DNA from: Desulfobacterales bacterium
Lineage (GTDB): Bacteria; Desulfobacterota; DSM-4660; Desulfatiglandales; B25-G16
Length of the DNA: 6,098 nt
NCBI GenBank assembly: GCA_013375385.1
Contig: JABXJY010000033.1
Coordinates: forward strand, 9,981-16,078
Direction of reading: 5' to 3'
The translations under genes were made by a program, and so were the position numbers. Under the pieces are notes generated by a model that saw only the letters and a list, made by a program, of their open reading frames with translations, was not told the DNA's origin and ran no database searches. Positions 1 through 5,673 of this stretch are shown here, one piece after another. Numbering within the stretch: position 1 is the first letter of the stretch; each line of letters begins with the position of its first letter.

Positions 1-1092
1 CCTCTTGAAAAACTTGAAAAGATCATCTCTGGGCTTAATCTAAATGGTTACGGGATATCAGCAAAAAAGGAGGAAAGGAACAGTATCTTTGGGACAAGAT
101 TCTCTGTTTTTCTGCAAGAACAGGATCAAGAAGCTCGACATCTAAAGGAGATAAAAGAGATACTCAAAAGTAGTGATCTTCCTCTATCAGTTATTGAAGA
201 ATGCATCATGATCTTTGAGAAACTGGCAATGACCGAAGGTGAAATACACCATATTTCACCAGATGAGGTGCATTTTCATGAGCTTGGTGCCGTTGACTCT
301 ATGATTGATATAGTCGCTGCAATTGCAGGGGTTCATCTTTTGGGTATTGAGAAGCTCTTTGCCTCAATGATTCCAGTGGGTACCGGAATCATGACGAGTG
401 CCCACGGGAAGATCCCAGTGCCATCCCCAGCAACCATAGCACTTCTGAGGGGTATCCCTGTCTATTGTAGTGGTCAGGATGTTGAAATGGTTACCCCGAC
501 AGGAGCAGCCTTGGTTACCTCACTTTGTTCCTCATTCGGGCCTATGCCCCCAATGACCATAGATAGAGTAGGTTACGGGGTAGGGAGCAGGACCTTAGCA
601 GACAGGCCTAATCTTCTACGCATTCTGATAGGAAATGATGTCGATAAACAGAGATCAGAGACGGTGGTAGTATTGGAGTCGAACCTAGATGATATGAGCC
701 CGGAATTGTTGGGTTATTTGATGGATAGTCTCTTTGATGCAGGTGCCAAGGATGTTAGCTTCTCCCACATCCAGATGAAGAAGAACAGGCCTGGAGTCCA
801 ACTCCAGGTGGTCGGCCAGCCTGAGGATAAGGAGAGGCTCACCAGTGTCATCTTCAGGGAGTCAACCACATTGGGGGTTCGCATTAGCTATAGCCAGCGG
901 GCGGTTTTACAACGGGCAGAGTTGATGGTTGACTCTCCATGGGGGAGGATGAGGGTCAAGAAGGTCATCAATCAGGACGGAGGAACAGTCCTGTTGCCTG
1001 AATATGAGGAATGCAGGAAAATAGCAAGAGAAAACAACCTTGCCTTGCGGGATGTCTATGCTTGGGCAGCAGCCCTATCAAAACATCCATAA
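1..1092 (+). CDS. larC: LarC, nickel-pincer cofactor (NPN) biosynthesis protein, 5'-truncated by window edge
   Basis: The reading frame is open from base 1 and stops at TAA 1090-1092, giving 363 visible residues; roughly 30 N-terminal residues appear to lie outside the window. LarC is the CTP-dependent cyclometallase that inserts nickel into the bis-thiolated pyridinium mononucleotide, the last step of the cofactor used by lactate racemase and related LarA enzymes. Visible hallmarks are the HFHELGAVDSMIDIVA block (about 271-318), the GKIPVPSPAT block (about 406-435), VTPTGAALVTS (about 490-520), and the C-terminal LarC2 signature ESNLDDMSPELLGY followed by QMKKNRPG (about 676-795). The LarC1 and LarC2 parts are joined in one uninterrupted frame, unlike the frameshifted Lactiplantibacillus gene. 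An internal ATG at 208 is not the start, because conserved family sequence continues upstream of it. The neighbour glgC is convergent, so no operon partner is visible. The family call is strong; whether a LarA partner exists cannot be seen here. Confidence 0.95.
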   Translation, partial: PLEKLEKIISGLNLNGYGISAKKEERNSIFGTRFSVFLQEQDQEARHLKEIKEILKSSDLPLSVIEECIMIFEKLAMTEGEIHHISPDEVHFHELGAVDSMIDIVAAIAGVHLLGIEKLFASMIPVGTGIMTSAHGKIPVPSPATIALLRGIPVYCSGQDVEMVTPTGAALVTSLCSSFGPMPPMTIDRVGYGVGSRTLADRPNLLRILIGNDVDKQRSETVVVLESNLDDMSPELLGYLMDSLFDAGAKDVSFSHIQMKKNRPGVQLQVVGQPEDKERLTSVIFRESTTLGVRISYSQRAVLQRAELMVDSPWGRMRVKKVINQDGGTVLLPEYEECRKIARENNLALRDVYAWAAALSKHP

Positions 1093-1171
1093 TATCTCAT
1101 TCATGCTCATAAAAGCTTTGCCACTTTTCCCACAGCAATTGTTTCATGCCTATATTTCAAATAAATGAAGG

Positions 1172-2443
1172 CTATTGGAAAAACCCCTTTGGCACCACGA
1201 CAATTCCCCTGGGCGTTACGGTATAGAGTCTCCTATCTTCTTCTGGGTTGTAACCGATTTCGGTGTGGGCTGGTATTTCGTTATCCTTATCAATGATAGC
1301 CTTCTTGATCTTACAGTGTCGTCCTACCACCACATTATCCATAACTACTGATTCCTCAACACTTGCCCAACTCCGGATAATCACGTAATACGAAATCACT
1401 GAATTCCTGACAATTCCGCTTATTATGGAGCCTGGGGCCACGAGCGAATCCAGGGCCTTACCCACTCGAAAACCATCGGGCCTTTCAGTGCTGAAGACGA
1501 ATTTTGCAGGTGGAGCTGGTACCTGGTAGGTCTGTATGGGCCAGTTGCGGCCATAGAGGTTAAAAGAGGGATTCACACCGGTCAGATCCATATTGGCGTT
1601 CCAATAGGCGTCCAAGGTTCCAACATCCCTCCAATAGGAAGAGTCGTGAGTCCTGGGTTCCAACCTGAGCCTTCGCTCGCCGCTTTCAAGGGTATCATAG
1701 ACGTAATCCTCGATCATATTCAGCTGCTGGAAGTGATAGGCGTACACCCGCGATTCAGGGATTAAATGGGGAATTATGTCTCGACCAAAATCGTCTCGCT
1801 CATCTGATTTAAGGACATCCAACAGCACCTCTGTCCTGAATAGGTAAATGCCCATGGAGGCGAGGACCCGGCTGGGATCCCCAGGAATGGTCTTGGGATT
1901 TTCCTTGGGTTTTTCTTGAAATCCGTGGATGCGATAGTCATCGTCTACCTCAGCAATGCCCATCAGATGAGCCATCTCCCTTCCCAGTTCAAGGAAGGCA
2001 ATGCTCAGATCGGCATCTTTCTCTAAGTGATACCTGAGGAACCGGCCGTAGTCCATCTTGTAAATATGATCGCCTGATAGGATCAGGATATGCCGTGGTC
2101 GTGTCTCCTCAATGAGATAGAGGTTTTGGCGAATGGAATCAGCAGTACCACGGTACCATTCCCCGCTAATCCTCTGCTGGGGTGGCACAATTTTCAGGAA
2201 ATGTCCGAGCTTCTGATTGAATATATTCCAACCAGCCTCCAGGTGATCAGCCAGAGACTGAGATTTGTATTGGGGTAGAACAATGATCTTATAGAGCTGG
2301 GAATTTATGCAATTGCTAAGGGTCAGGTCTATAATCCTGTAGATGCCGCCAAAGGGAACTGCCGGCTTGGCCCTGTCCTTGGTGAGGGGCATGAGCCTTT
2401 CGCCTTTACCACCGGCCATGATGAAGGCAAGTGTCTTTTTCAT
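1172..2443 (-). CDS. glgC: Glucose-1-phosphate adenylyltransferase (ADP-glucose pyrophosphorylase) GlgC
   Basis: This 423-residue protein makes ADP-glucose from glucose-1-phosphate and ATP, the committed step of bacterial glycogen synthesis in the cytoplasm. Its length is close to that of E. coli GlgC (431). The N-terminal nucleotidyltransferase motif MAGGKGERL is at residues 9-17, followed by RAKPAVPFGG at 24-33. WYRGTADS is at 96-103. The catalytic-Asp motif LSGDHIYKMDY is at 122-132 and the sugar-phosphate loop QEKP at 176-179. YWRDVGTLDAYW is at 270-281. The C-terminal left-handed beta-helix region ends with EEDRR (401-405) and GIVVVPK (413-419). Two oddities stand out: Ile34 occupies the position of the E. 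coli activator-site Lys39, and residues about 234-269 form a longer charged segment before YWRDVG than in E. coli. Start ATG 2443 places the GG motif at the usual distance from the N-terminus. No clear Shine-Dalgarno precedes it. It is transcribed alone from the promoter at 2483-2511 and converges on larC. Confidence 0.96.
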   Translation of the reverse strand: MKKTLAFIMAGGKGERLMPLTKDRAKPAVPFGGIYRIIDLTLSNCINSQLYKIIVLPQYKSQSLADHLEAGWNIFNQKLGHFLKIVPPQQRISGEWYRGTADSIRQNLYLIEETRPRHILILSGDHIYKMDYGRFLRYHLEKDADLSIAFLELGREMAHLMGIAEVDDDYRIHGFQEKPKENPKTIPGDPSRVLASMGIYLFRTEVLLDVLKSDERDDFGRDIIPHLIPESRVYAYHFQQLNMIEDYVYDTLESGERRLRLEPRTHDSSYWRDVGTLDAYWNANMDLTGVNPSFNLYGRNWPIQTYQVPAPPAKFVFSTERPDGFRVGKALDSLVAPGSIISGIVRNSVISYYVIIRSWASVEESVVMDNVVVGRHCKIKKAIIDKDNEIPAHTEIGYNPEEDRRLYTVTPRGIVVVPKGFFQ

Positions 2444-2482
2444 GATAATATTATAATTATATCAATGAGTTTCGACATAAAG

Positions 2483-2511
2483 AGTATGTATAAAGTATGC
2501 CTGGATGTCAA
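2483..2511 (-). promoter_or_regulatory. Sigma70-type promoter for glgC
   Basis: Read on the minus strand, a consensus -35 TTGACA (2506-2511) is followed by a 17-nt spacer and a -10 CATACT (2483-2488, 4 of 6 matches). The predicted transcript would start near 2476 and carry a leader of about 33 nt, very AT-rich near the start codon. Two tandem TATAAT hexamers (2456-2461 and 2450-2455) lie closer to the gene but have no good -35 at the right spacing. Confidence 0.6.
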
Positions 2512-2651
2512 GGGAAAAGCCAGCTGGCTGATATCCTGGCAGAGACCCTTTTTATCTTGATGCTTCCGGCTTGTCCGGATTAGGCAATTAGACTCAGAGA
2601 GGGGTTTGACCTGACAAAGGGGGGTTTTTGAAGCACCATAAAAAAACAGGG

Positions 2652-3413
2652 TTAAAAACTCACCGTGAGCGCTGCATAAGGGCCAGACATATCATAATCA
2701 AAGGTCAGATCATCCTCATCTATATCTATGATAAATCTCCTGTAACCTCCGTGAATATCTACAAAAGGCAAGGGGGTCCAGGATATATCACCCATGACCT
2801 CATAAATTGTGCTTTCTGAATAGCTGATAGCAGTCCCCCGTAATCTGGCCTGTAGGATCTGAGCCAGTATCCCCACATGCAGATTGAGGCCAACCATGGG
2901 AATGGGGAGGGTGAAGTCTTCCTTTTCATCAATTCTCGTGGTCTTCAGGCTAACACTGCCATCCAAGTATTTAACCTGGAAGACACCACCCAAAGAGAAA
3001 CCGCCCAGCACATTCTCCAGATTCAAAAAGTCGTATTGATAGTGAAAATCCATCATCTCATATTTCATTGAGGAAGTCACCAGGTCGCTTACCTGATAGG
3101 TCTTTCCCCCGAATCTGATTTGTCTGGTGAGGGTCTTTCTGCCCGAGTAATCAATGTCTGTGTAAATAAAGGAGAGATGATGGTTGCCACCCCCAACAAA
3201 AACCTCAACAGACGGATAATCCTCATCTTCGATTCCGAGGTCTTCATCAAAATCAATGGTTGTACCAACTATAGTGGCCTCATCCACTTTTACGGTACCA
3301 TCGAGGGAGGGGAACCAATAGTAACCTCGTGCCCCGATCTCAAAGGCCGATGATGATACTGGTATAAGTAGTACAGCTAACAACAACGGTAGAGCCAGAC
3401 ATGTCTTTTTCAT
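2652..3413 (-). CDS. Putative outer-membrane beta-barrel protein with signal peptide
   Basis: This 253-residue protein starts with a classic Sec signal peptide: MKK, a hydrophobic core, and a likely cleavage after SSSA at residue 23 (mature start FEIGARGYYWF). The mature part consists of alternating hydrophobic and polar strands and ends in ALTVSF, with a C-terminal Phe as expected for BAM-inserted barrels. The mature length of about 230 residues would suit a small barrel of roughly 8-10 strands (inference). Two strongly acidic segments, residues 54-66 and 230-241, probably form loops or turns and might bind cations. The start is supported by a strong double Shine-Dalgarno (AGGAGG at 3420-3425, 6 nt from the ATG). 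It follows the TPR gene by 22 nt on the same strand, so co-transcription is likely. I do not recognise a named family or ligand; porin, surface protein or structural barrel are all possible. Confidence 0.8.
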   Translation of the reverse strand: MKKTCLALPLLLAVLLIPVSSSAFEIGARGYYWFPSLDGTVKVDEATIVGTTIDFDEDLGIEDEDYPSVEVFVGGGNHHLSFIYTDIDYSGRKTLTRQIRFGGKTYQVSDLVTSSMKYEMMDFHYQYDFLNLENVLGGFSLGGVFQVKYLDGSVSLKTTRIDEKEDFTLPIPMVGLNLHVGILAQILQARLRGTAISYSESTIYEVMGDISWTPLPFVDIHGGYRRFIIDIDEDDLTFDYDMSGPYAALTVSF

Positions 3414-3416
3414 GAG

Positions 3417-3425
3417 CCTCCTCCT
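3417..3425 (-). promoter_or_regulatory. Strong ribosome binding site of the outer-membrane protein gene
   Basis: The minus strand reads AGGAGGAGG immediately upstream of the ATG at 3413, giving two overlapping AGGAGG registers with 3 and 6 nt spacing. This fixes the start codon and suggests efficient translation of the second gene in the pair. The other genes here have weak or absent Shine-Dalgarno sequences. Confidence 0.8.
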
Positions 3426-3435
3426 TCTTATGTAA

Positions 3436-4122
3436 CTATTCTTTCAAATGTGCCTTTGCCAGGGGAAGCAAAGGCGATCCCTTGAACTGACTGACAAAGT
3501 CCTTAAATATTTTCCTTGACATCTCTTGTTGGCCGCTCAGGGCATAGAGCCTACCCAGAGAAAACACGGCCTCTTCTCTAAGAAAATTGTTTTCGTCATC
3601 AACGATCTCTCTTAGATGGCTTATGGCAGTTTGATGCTCTCCTTTGGCCTCATATGAAGCAGCAAGACCAAAATGAGCCATAGAACGGTAAATAGAGCCA
3701 GATTTGTCTTTCTCCAGATACGTCTGGTAGAGGGATATGGCCTCGTCATGTTTCCCCTGGCCGAATTTTAGGTAGGCCAACTGGGGTATGGCCAGTGTGG
3801 CCATCTTTGTCGAGCCATATTTCTCTATCAATCTATCAAGGTCCGCAATGGATTTTTCGACAGTATCTTGGGTAGCTTCGGGGGAAGAATCTGATACTAA
3901 CTGCTTGTAAGCAAGACTGTAAGCGGCCAGGGCCTTTTTGTTTATATGCCTGAAATAGAGACCGATGCCGATAACAATGGCAACAAGAATCAACATAGTC
4001 AAGATCATGTATTGAATCTGTCTTGCATGAGCAGAGACATATCGGAAGGCTCTATTAGAAAGGGAGATAAATTCATCGTCCTTTTTAAGGAGCTCTTTTC
4101 TGGTTATCTTCTTCTTGGCCAT
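3436..4122 (-). CDS. Membrane-anchored tetratricopeptide-repeat protein, YfgM-like
   Basis: The chosen start ATG 4122 gives 228 residues beginning MAKKKITRKELLKKDDEFIS. An ATG 18 nt further upstream (4140) abuts its AAGG with no spacing, so it is less likely. The N-terminus is basic and cytoplasmic. A single transmembrane segment spans residues about 38-57 (MILTMLILVAIVIGIGLYF), and by the positive-inside rule the rest would be periplasmic. At least three TPR-like helix pairs follow, at about 105-138, 146-179 and 183-214. This architecture matches the TPR_21/YfgM-type proteins, which in E. coli associate with the Sec translocon and periplasmic chaperones; other TPR anchors with scaffolding roles look alike. 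The outer-membrane protein gene follows 22 nt downstream, which suits a role in envelope-protein traffic, but that is inference. The exact function is not known from sequence. Confidence 0.8.
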   Translation of the reverse strand: MAKKKITRKELLKKDDEFISLSNRAFRYVSAHARQIQYMILTMLILVAIVIGIGLYFRHINKKALAAYSLAYKQLVSDSSPEATQDTVEKSIADLDRLIEKYGSTKMATLAIPQLAYLKFGQGKHDEAISLYQTYLEKDKSGSIYRSMAHFGLAASYEAKGEHQTAISHLREIVDDENNFLREEAVFSLGRLYALSGQQEMSRKIFKDFVSQFKGSPLLPLAKAHLKE

Positions 4123-4312
4123 AGTCTCACACCTGGGCATCCTTTTTTACTTAAGAGTAACTAACAGATGTATGACTTTTGTTCAAGAAAAAATACTTGT
4201 GTCTGTTGTGTTTCTTGTCTGTGCCTGCCCTGCGGAGCAAACTTCCTTTCTCACAGGACAACTCTCTAAAATTTATTGTTGCTAACTTGCTCCATTTTGA
4301 GTAAATCTTTTC

Positions 4313-4378
4313 ACAGGGTTCACCCTGTTAAATTCCCGCTCTTCAGAGCGGGACCCCCTCTGGGGGATTTAACAGGGT
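4313..4378. repeat. Nested palindromic element (three-way-junction fold)
   Basis: A perfect 12-bp outer stem (4322-4333 with 4367-4378, ACCCTGTTAAAT / ATTTAACAGGGT) encloses two perfect hairpins. These are 4334-4341 with 4346-4353 (8 bp, loop TTCA) and 4354-4358 with 4362-4366 (5 bp, C5/G5, loop TCT). Only the two loops are unpaired, so 50 of 57 bases pair. An upstream ACAGGGT (4313-4319) is also complementary to 4322-4328, giving a competing hairpin with a TC loop. There is no T-tract on either side, so it is not a standard intrinsic terminator. It resembles REP/BIME-like or small non-autonomous palindromic elements; a structured leader or protein-binding site is also possible. Confidence 0.8.
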
Positions 4379-4398
4379 AAATGTTAAAACTCTATGAA
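4369..4398 (+). promoter_or_regulatory. Possible promoter of the RNase Z-like gene
   Basis: TTAACA (4369-4374, 5 of 6 matches to the -35 consensus) is followed by an 18-nt spacer and TATGAA (4393-4398, 4 of 6 matches to the -10). The -35 lies inside the right arm of the palindrome. A start near 4405 would exclude the palindrome from the mRNA. The matches are modest and the call is weak. Confidence 0.3.
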
Positions 4399-4400
4399 CT

Positions 4401-4437
4401 CCCGCCTGCCTCATAAGGCTTGGCGAGCGGGCAGGCA
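4401..4437. repeat. GC-rich imperfect palindrome upstream of the RNase Z-like gene
   Basis: GCCTGCC (4404-4410) is the exact reverse complement of GGCAGGC (4430-4436). Alternative pairings are CCCGC (4401-4405) with GCGGG (4427-4431) and an inner GCCT-CATA-AGGC hairpin (4408-4419). The right end, GGGCAGGCA (4429-4437), is also the exact reverse complement of TGCCTGCCC at 4222-4230. The unit looks like the GC-rich intergenic palindromes common in many bacterial genomes. Copy number cannot be judged from one window. Confidence 0.6.
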
Positions 4438-4464
4438 ATGCAACTGACTCAACAGACACCTTTT

Positions 4465-5478
4465 ATGAAACCATCTTTCCATCCCAGATTGGTGAATGAT
4501 CCCATTTCAGATCCCGGGCTCTTCATCCCCTTCCTTTTTGAAAGGAGGGCACTGCTTTTCGACCTGGGAGATCTATCCGCACTGTCTGCTCGGGATCTTT
4601 TGAAGATCAGTCATGTCTTTGTAACGCACACCCACATGGATCATTTTATCGGCTTTGATACCCTCCTCCGACTTCTCCTCGGACGAGACAAGGAGATTCA
4701 TCTATTTGGACCTTCCAACTTTATTCAAAAGGTTGAAGCTAAGCTCAGTGCCTACACCTGGAATCTCATAGAGAGCTACGAAAATACGTTCTCCATAACT
4801 GTGACAGAGATACAAGGCGAAAAGGGTGTTATACAGAGCTTTAGGAGCAGGAACCGATTTAAGCCTGCTGGGGCCCCGAAGCAAATACCGTTTAAAGGGA
4901 ACTTACTTTCCGAGGAGTCCTTTTCAGTTGATGCTGTTCTCTTGGATCACAAGATAGACTGCATTGGACTATCCCTGAAAGAGAATTTTTCTATCAATAT
5001 CATTAAAGAGGGATTAAAAGAACTCGGGCTCCCGGTTGGTCCATGGCTCAGGGAATTCAAGAAGGCAATCCATGAAGGTCGGGATCCGGCTCAGACGTTT
5101 CGGGTAGTCTGGCAGGATGAGGATAGGGCGACAAGGGAGCAATATTTTCCCCTTGGTGAATTGAAGGAAAGGATTGCAAGGATCTCACCAGGACAGAAAA
5201 TCACCTATATTACCGATATGATCGGAACCCCTGAGAATATGGCGAAAGCCGTCAATCTAACCCTGGGGTCAAACCATCTCTTTATCGAGGCCCCTTTTCT
5301 AGATAAAGAGAGAGACGTGGCACGAAGAAAGTACCACTTGACTGCCAGAGAAGCCGGTCTCATTGCTGCAAGGGCAGGGGTCAATGAGCTATCACTCTTT
5401 CACTTTTCACCGAGGTATTTTGGCCGGGAAAAAGAACTCATTCAGGAGGCAATGACAGCCTTTCAATCAGGCTCCTGA
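4465..5478 (+). CDS. RNase Z-like metallo-beta-lactamase-fold hydrolase
   Basis: From ATG 4465 the protein has 337 residues. It carries the zinc motif HTHMDH at residues 55-60 (H55, H57, D59, H60) within SHVFVTHTHMDHFIGFD. LDH161-162 supplies the next predicted His ligand. YITD251 matches the bridging Asp of the RNase Z TGD motif. E275 (IEAPF), H291 (HLTA) and H313 in HFSPRY complete the RNase Z-type active-site series. The segment LGLPVGPWL (188-196) resembles the GP-rich exosite motif that helps RNase Z grip tRNA. The role could be tRNA 3'-end processing or another phosphodiesterase reaction; the fold is much surer than the substrate. Two upstream in-frame starts exist, TTG 4420 and ATG 4438, but the first lies inside a palindrome and neither has a good Shine-Dalgarno. 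MKPSFHPRLVNDP looks like the natural family N-terminus. The gene ends in a strong terminator, so it is probably monocistronic. Confidence 0.88.
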   Translation: MKPSFHPRLVNDPISDPGLFIPFLFERRALLFDLGDLSALSARDLLKISHVFVTHTHMDHFIGFDTLLRLLLGRDKEIHLFGPSNFIQKVEAKLSAYTWNLIESYENTFSITVTEIQGEKGVIQSFRSRNRFKPAGAPKQIPFKGNLLSEESFSVDAVLLDHKIDCIGLSLKENFSINIIKEGLKELGLPVGPWLREFKKAIHEGRDPAQTFRVVWQDEDRATREQYFPLGELKERIARISPGQKITYITDMIGTPENMAKAVNLTLGSNHLFIEAPFLDKERDVARRKYHLTAREAGLIAARAGVNELSLFHFSPRYFGREKELIQEAMTAFQSGS

Positions 5479-5538
5479 GACGGCAAGACTATTCAGGACA
5501 GGATACTCTGGCAAGACTTGAATTGTGACGGTAATTTG

Positions 5539-5567
5539 TCGAGGATTTGAGGTCCTCGATTTTTTTT
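5539..5567 (+). terminator. Rho-independent terminator of the RNase Z-like gene
   Basis: A perfect 7-bp stem, TCGAGGA (5539-5545) with TCCTCGA (5553-5559), encloses a 7-nt loop and is followed directly by eight T (5560-5567). It lies about 60 nt past the stop codon at 5478, which suits termination before recC. Confidence 0.85.
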
Positions 5568-5608
5568 GAAAAAACCTCCCAGTTTTGACCTTATTTGTCA
5601 GAATTATG

Positions 5609-5617
5609 TGATATACT
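5609..5617 (+). promoter_or_regulatory. Candidate extended -10 promoter for recC
   Basis: TGATATACT matches the extended -10 form TGn followed by a -10 hexamer, TATACT (5 of 6). No good -35 sits at 16-18 nt; TTGACC at 5585-5590 is 21 nt away. Transcription would start near 5624, leaving a leader of about 50 nt. Its position after the terminator and before recC makes it plausible. Confidence 0.45.
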
Positions 5618-5673
5618 TCTTAAGAATCAATGCCAACCTTGAGGCAAGCAGGATAACCAAGAAAATCTCCATA

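Larger units (their letters stand above)
4123..4464. other. Intergenic region between divergent genes, rich in inverted repeats
   Basis: These roughly 340 bp separate the leftward TPR gene from the rightward hydrolase gene and hold no convincing gene. The left third is AT-rich with a short pyrimidine- and TG-rich stretch (about 4196-4223) containing near-repeats of CTTGT and GTCTGT. The right part contains the nested palindrome 4313-4378 and a GC-rich palindrome 4401-4437. No strong promoter could be assigned for the TPR gene: TTGAAC on the minus strand (4182-4187) has no good -10 at standard spacing. Confidence 0.7.

Noticed and set aside
208..210. ATG 208 as a larC start
   Set aside because: The frame is open to base 1 and the upstream residues match LarC, so the gene is simply cut by the window edge.
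1093..1171. Terminator between the convergent larC and glgC genes
   Set aside because: Only very short, imperfect stems without a proper T-tract were seen; nothing convincing on either strand.
2566..2580. TCCGG-CTTGT-CCGGA inverted repeat between glgC and the outer-membrane protein gene
   Set aside because: A 5-bp stem with no T-tract on either strand is too small to call. It might be a fragment of an intergenic repeat, but no second copy is present here.
2654..2669. Intrinsic terminator at the end of the outer-membrane protein gene
   Set aside because: On the minus strand a 4-bp CTCA/TGAG stem with a 3-nt loop is followed by five T, but it overlaps the last codons and is too short to trust.
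4420..4464. TTG 4420 or ATG 4438 as start of the RNase Z-like gene
   Set aside because: TTG 4420 lies within a GC-rich palindrome. The extra residues do not look like family sequence, and neither start has a good Shine-Dalgarno. ATG 4438 remains possible.
5585..5617. TTGACC with TATACT as a standard -35/-10 promoter for recC
   Set aside because: The spacer is 21 nt, too long for sigma70; the extended -10 reading was kept instead.
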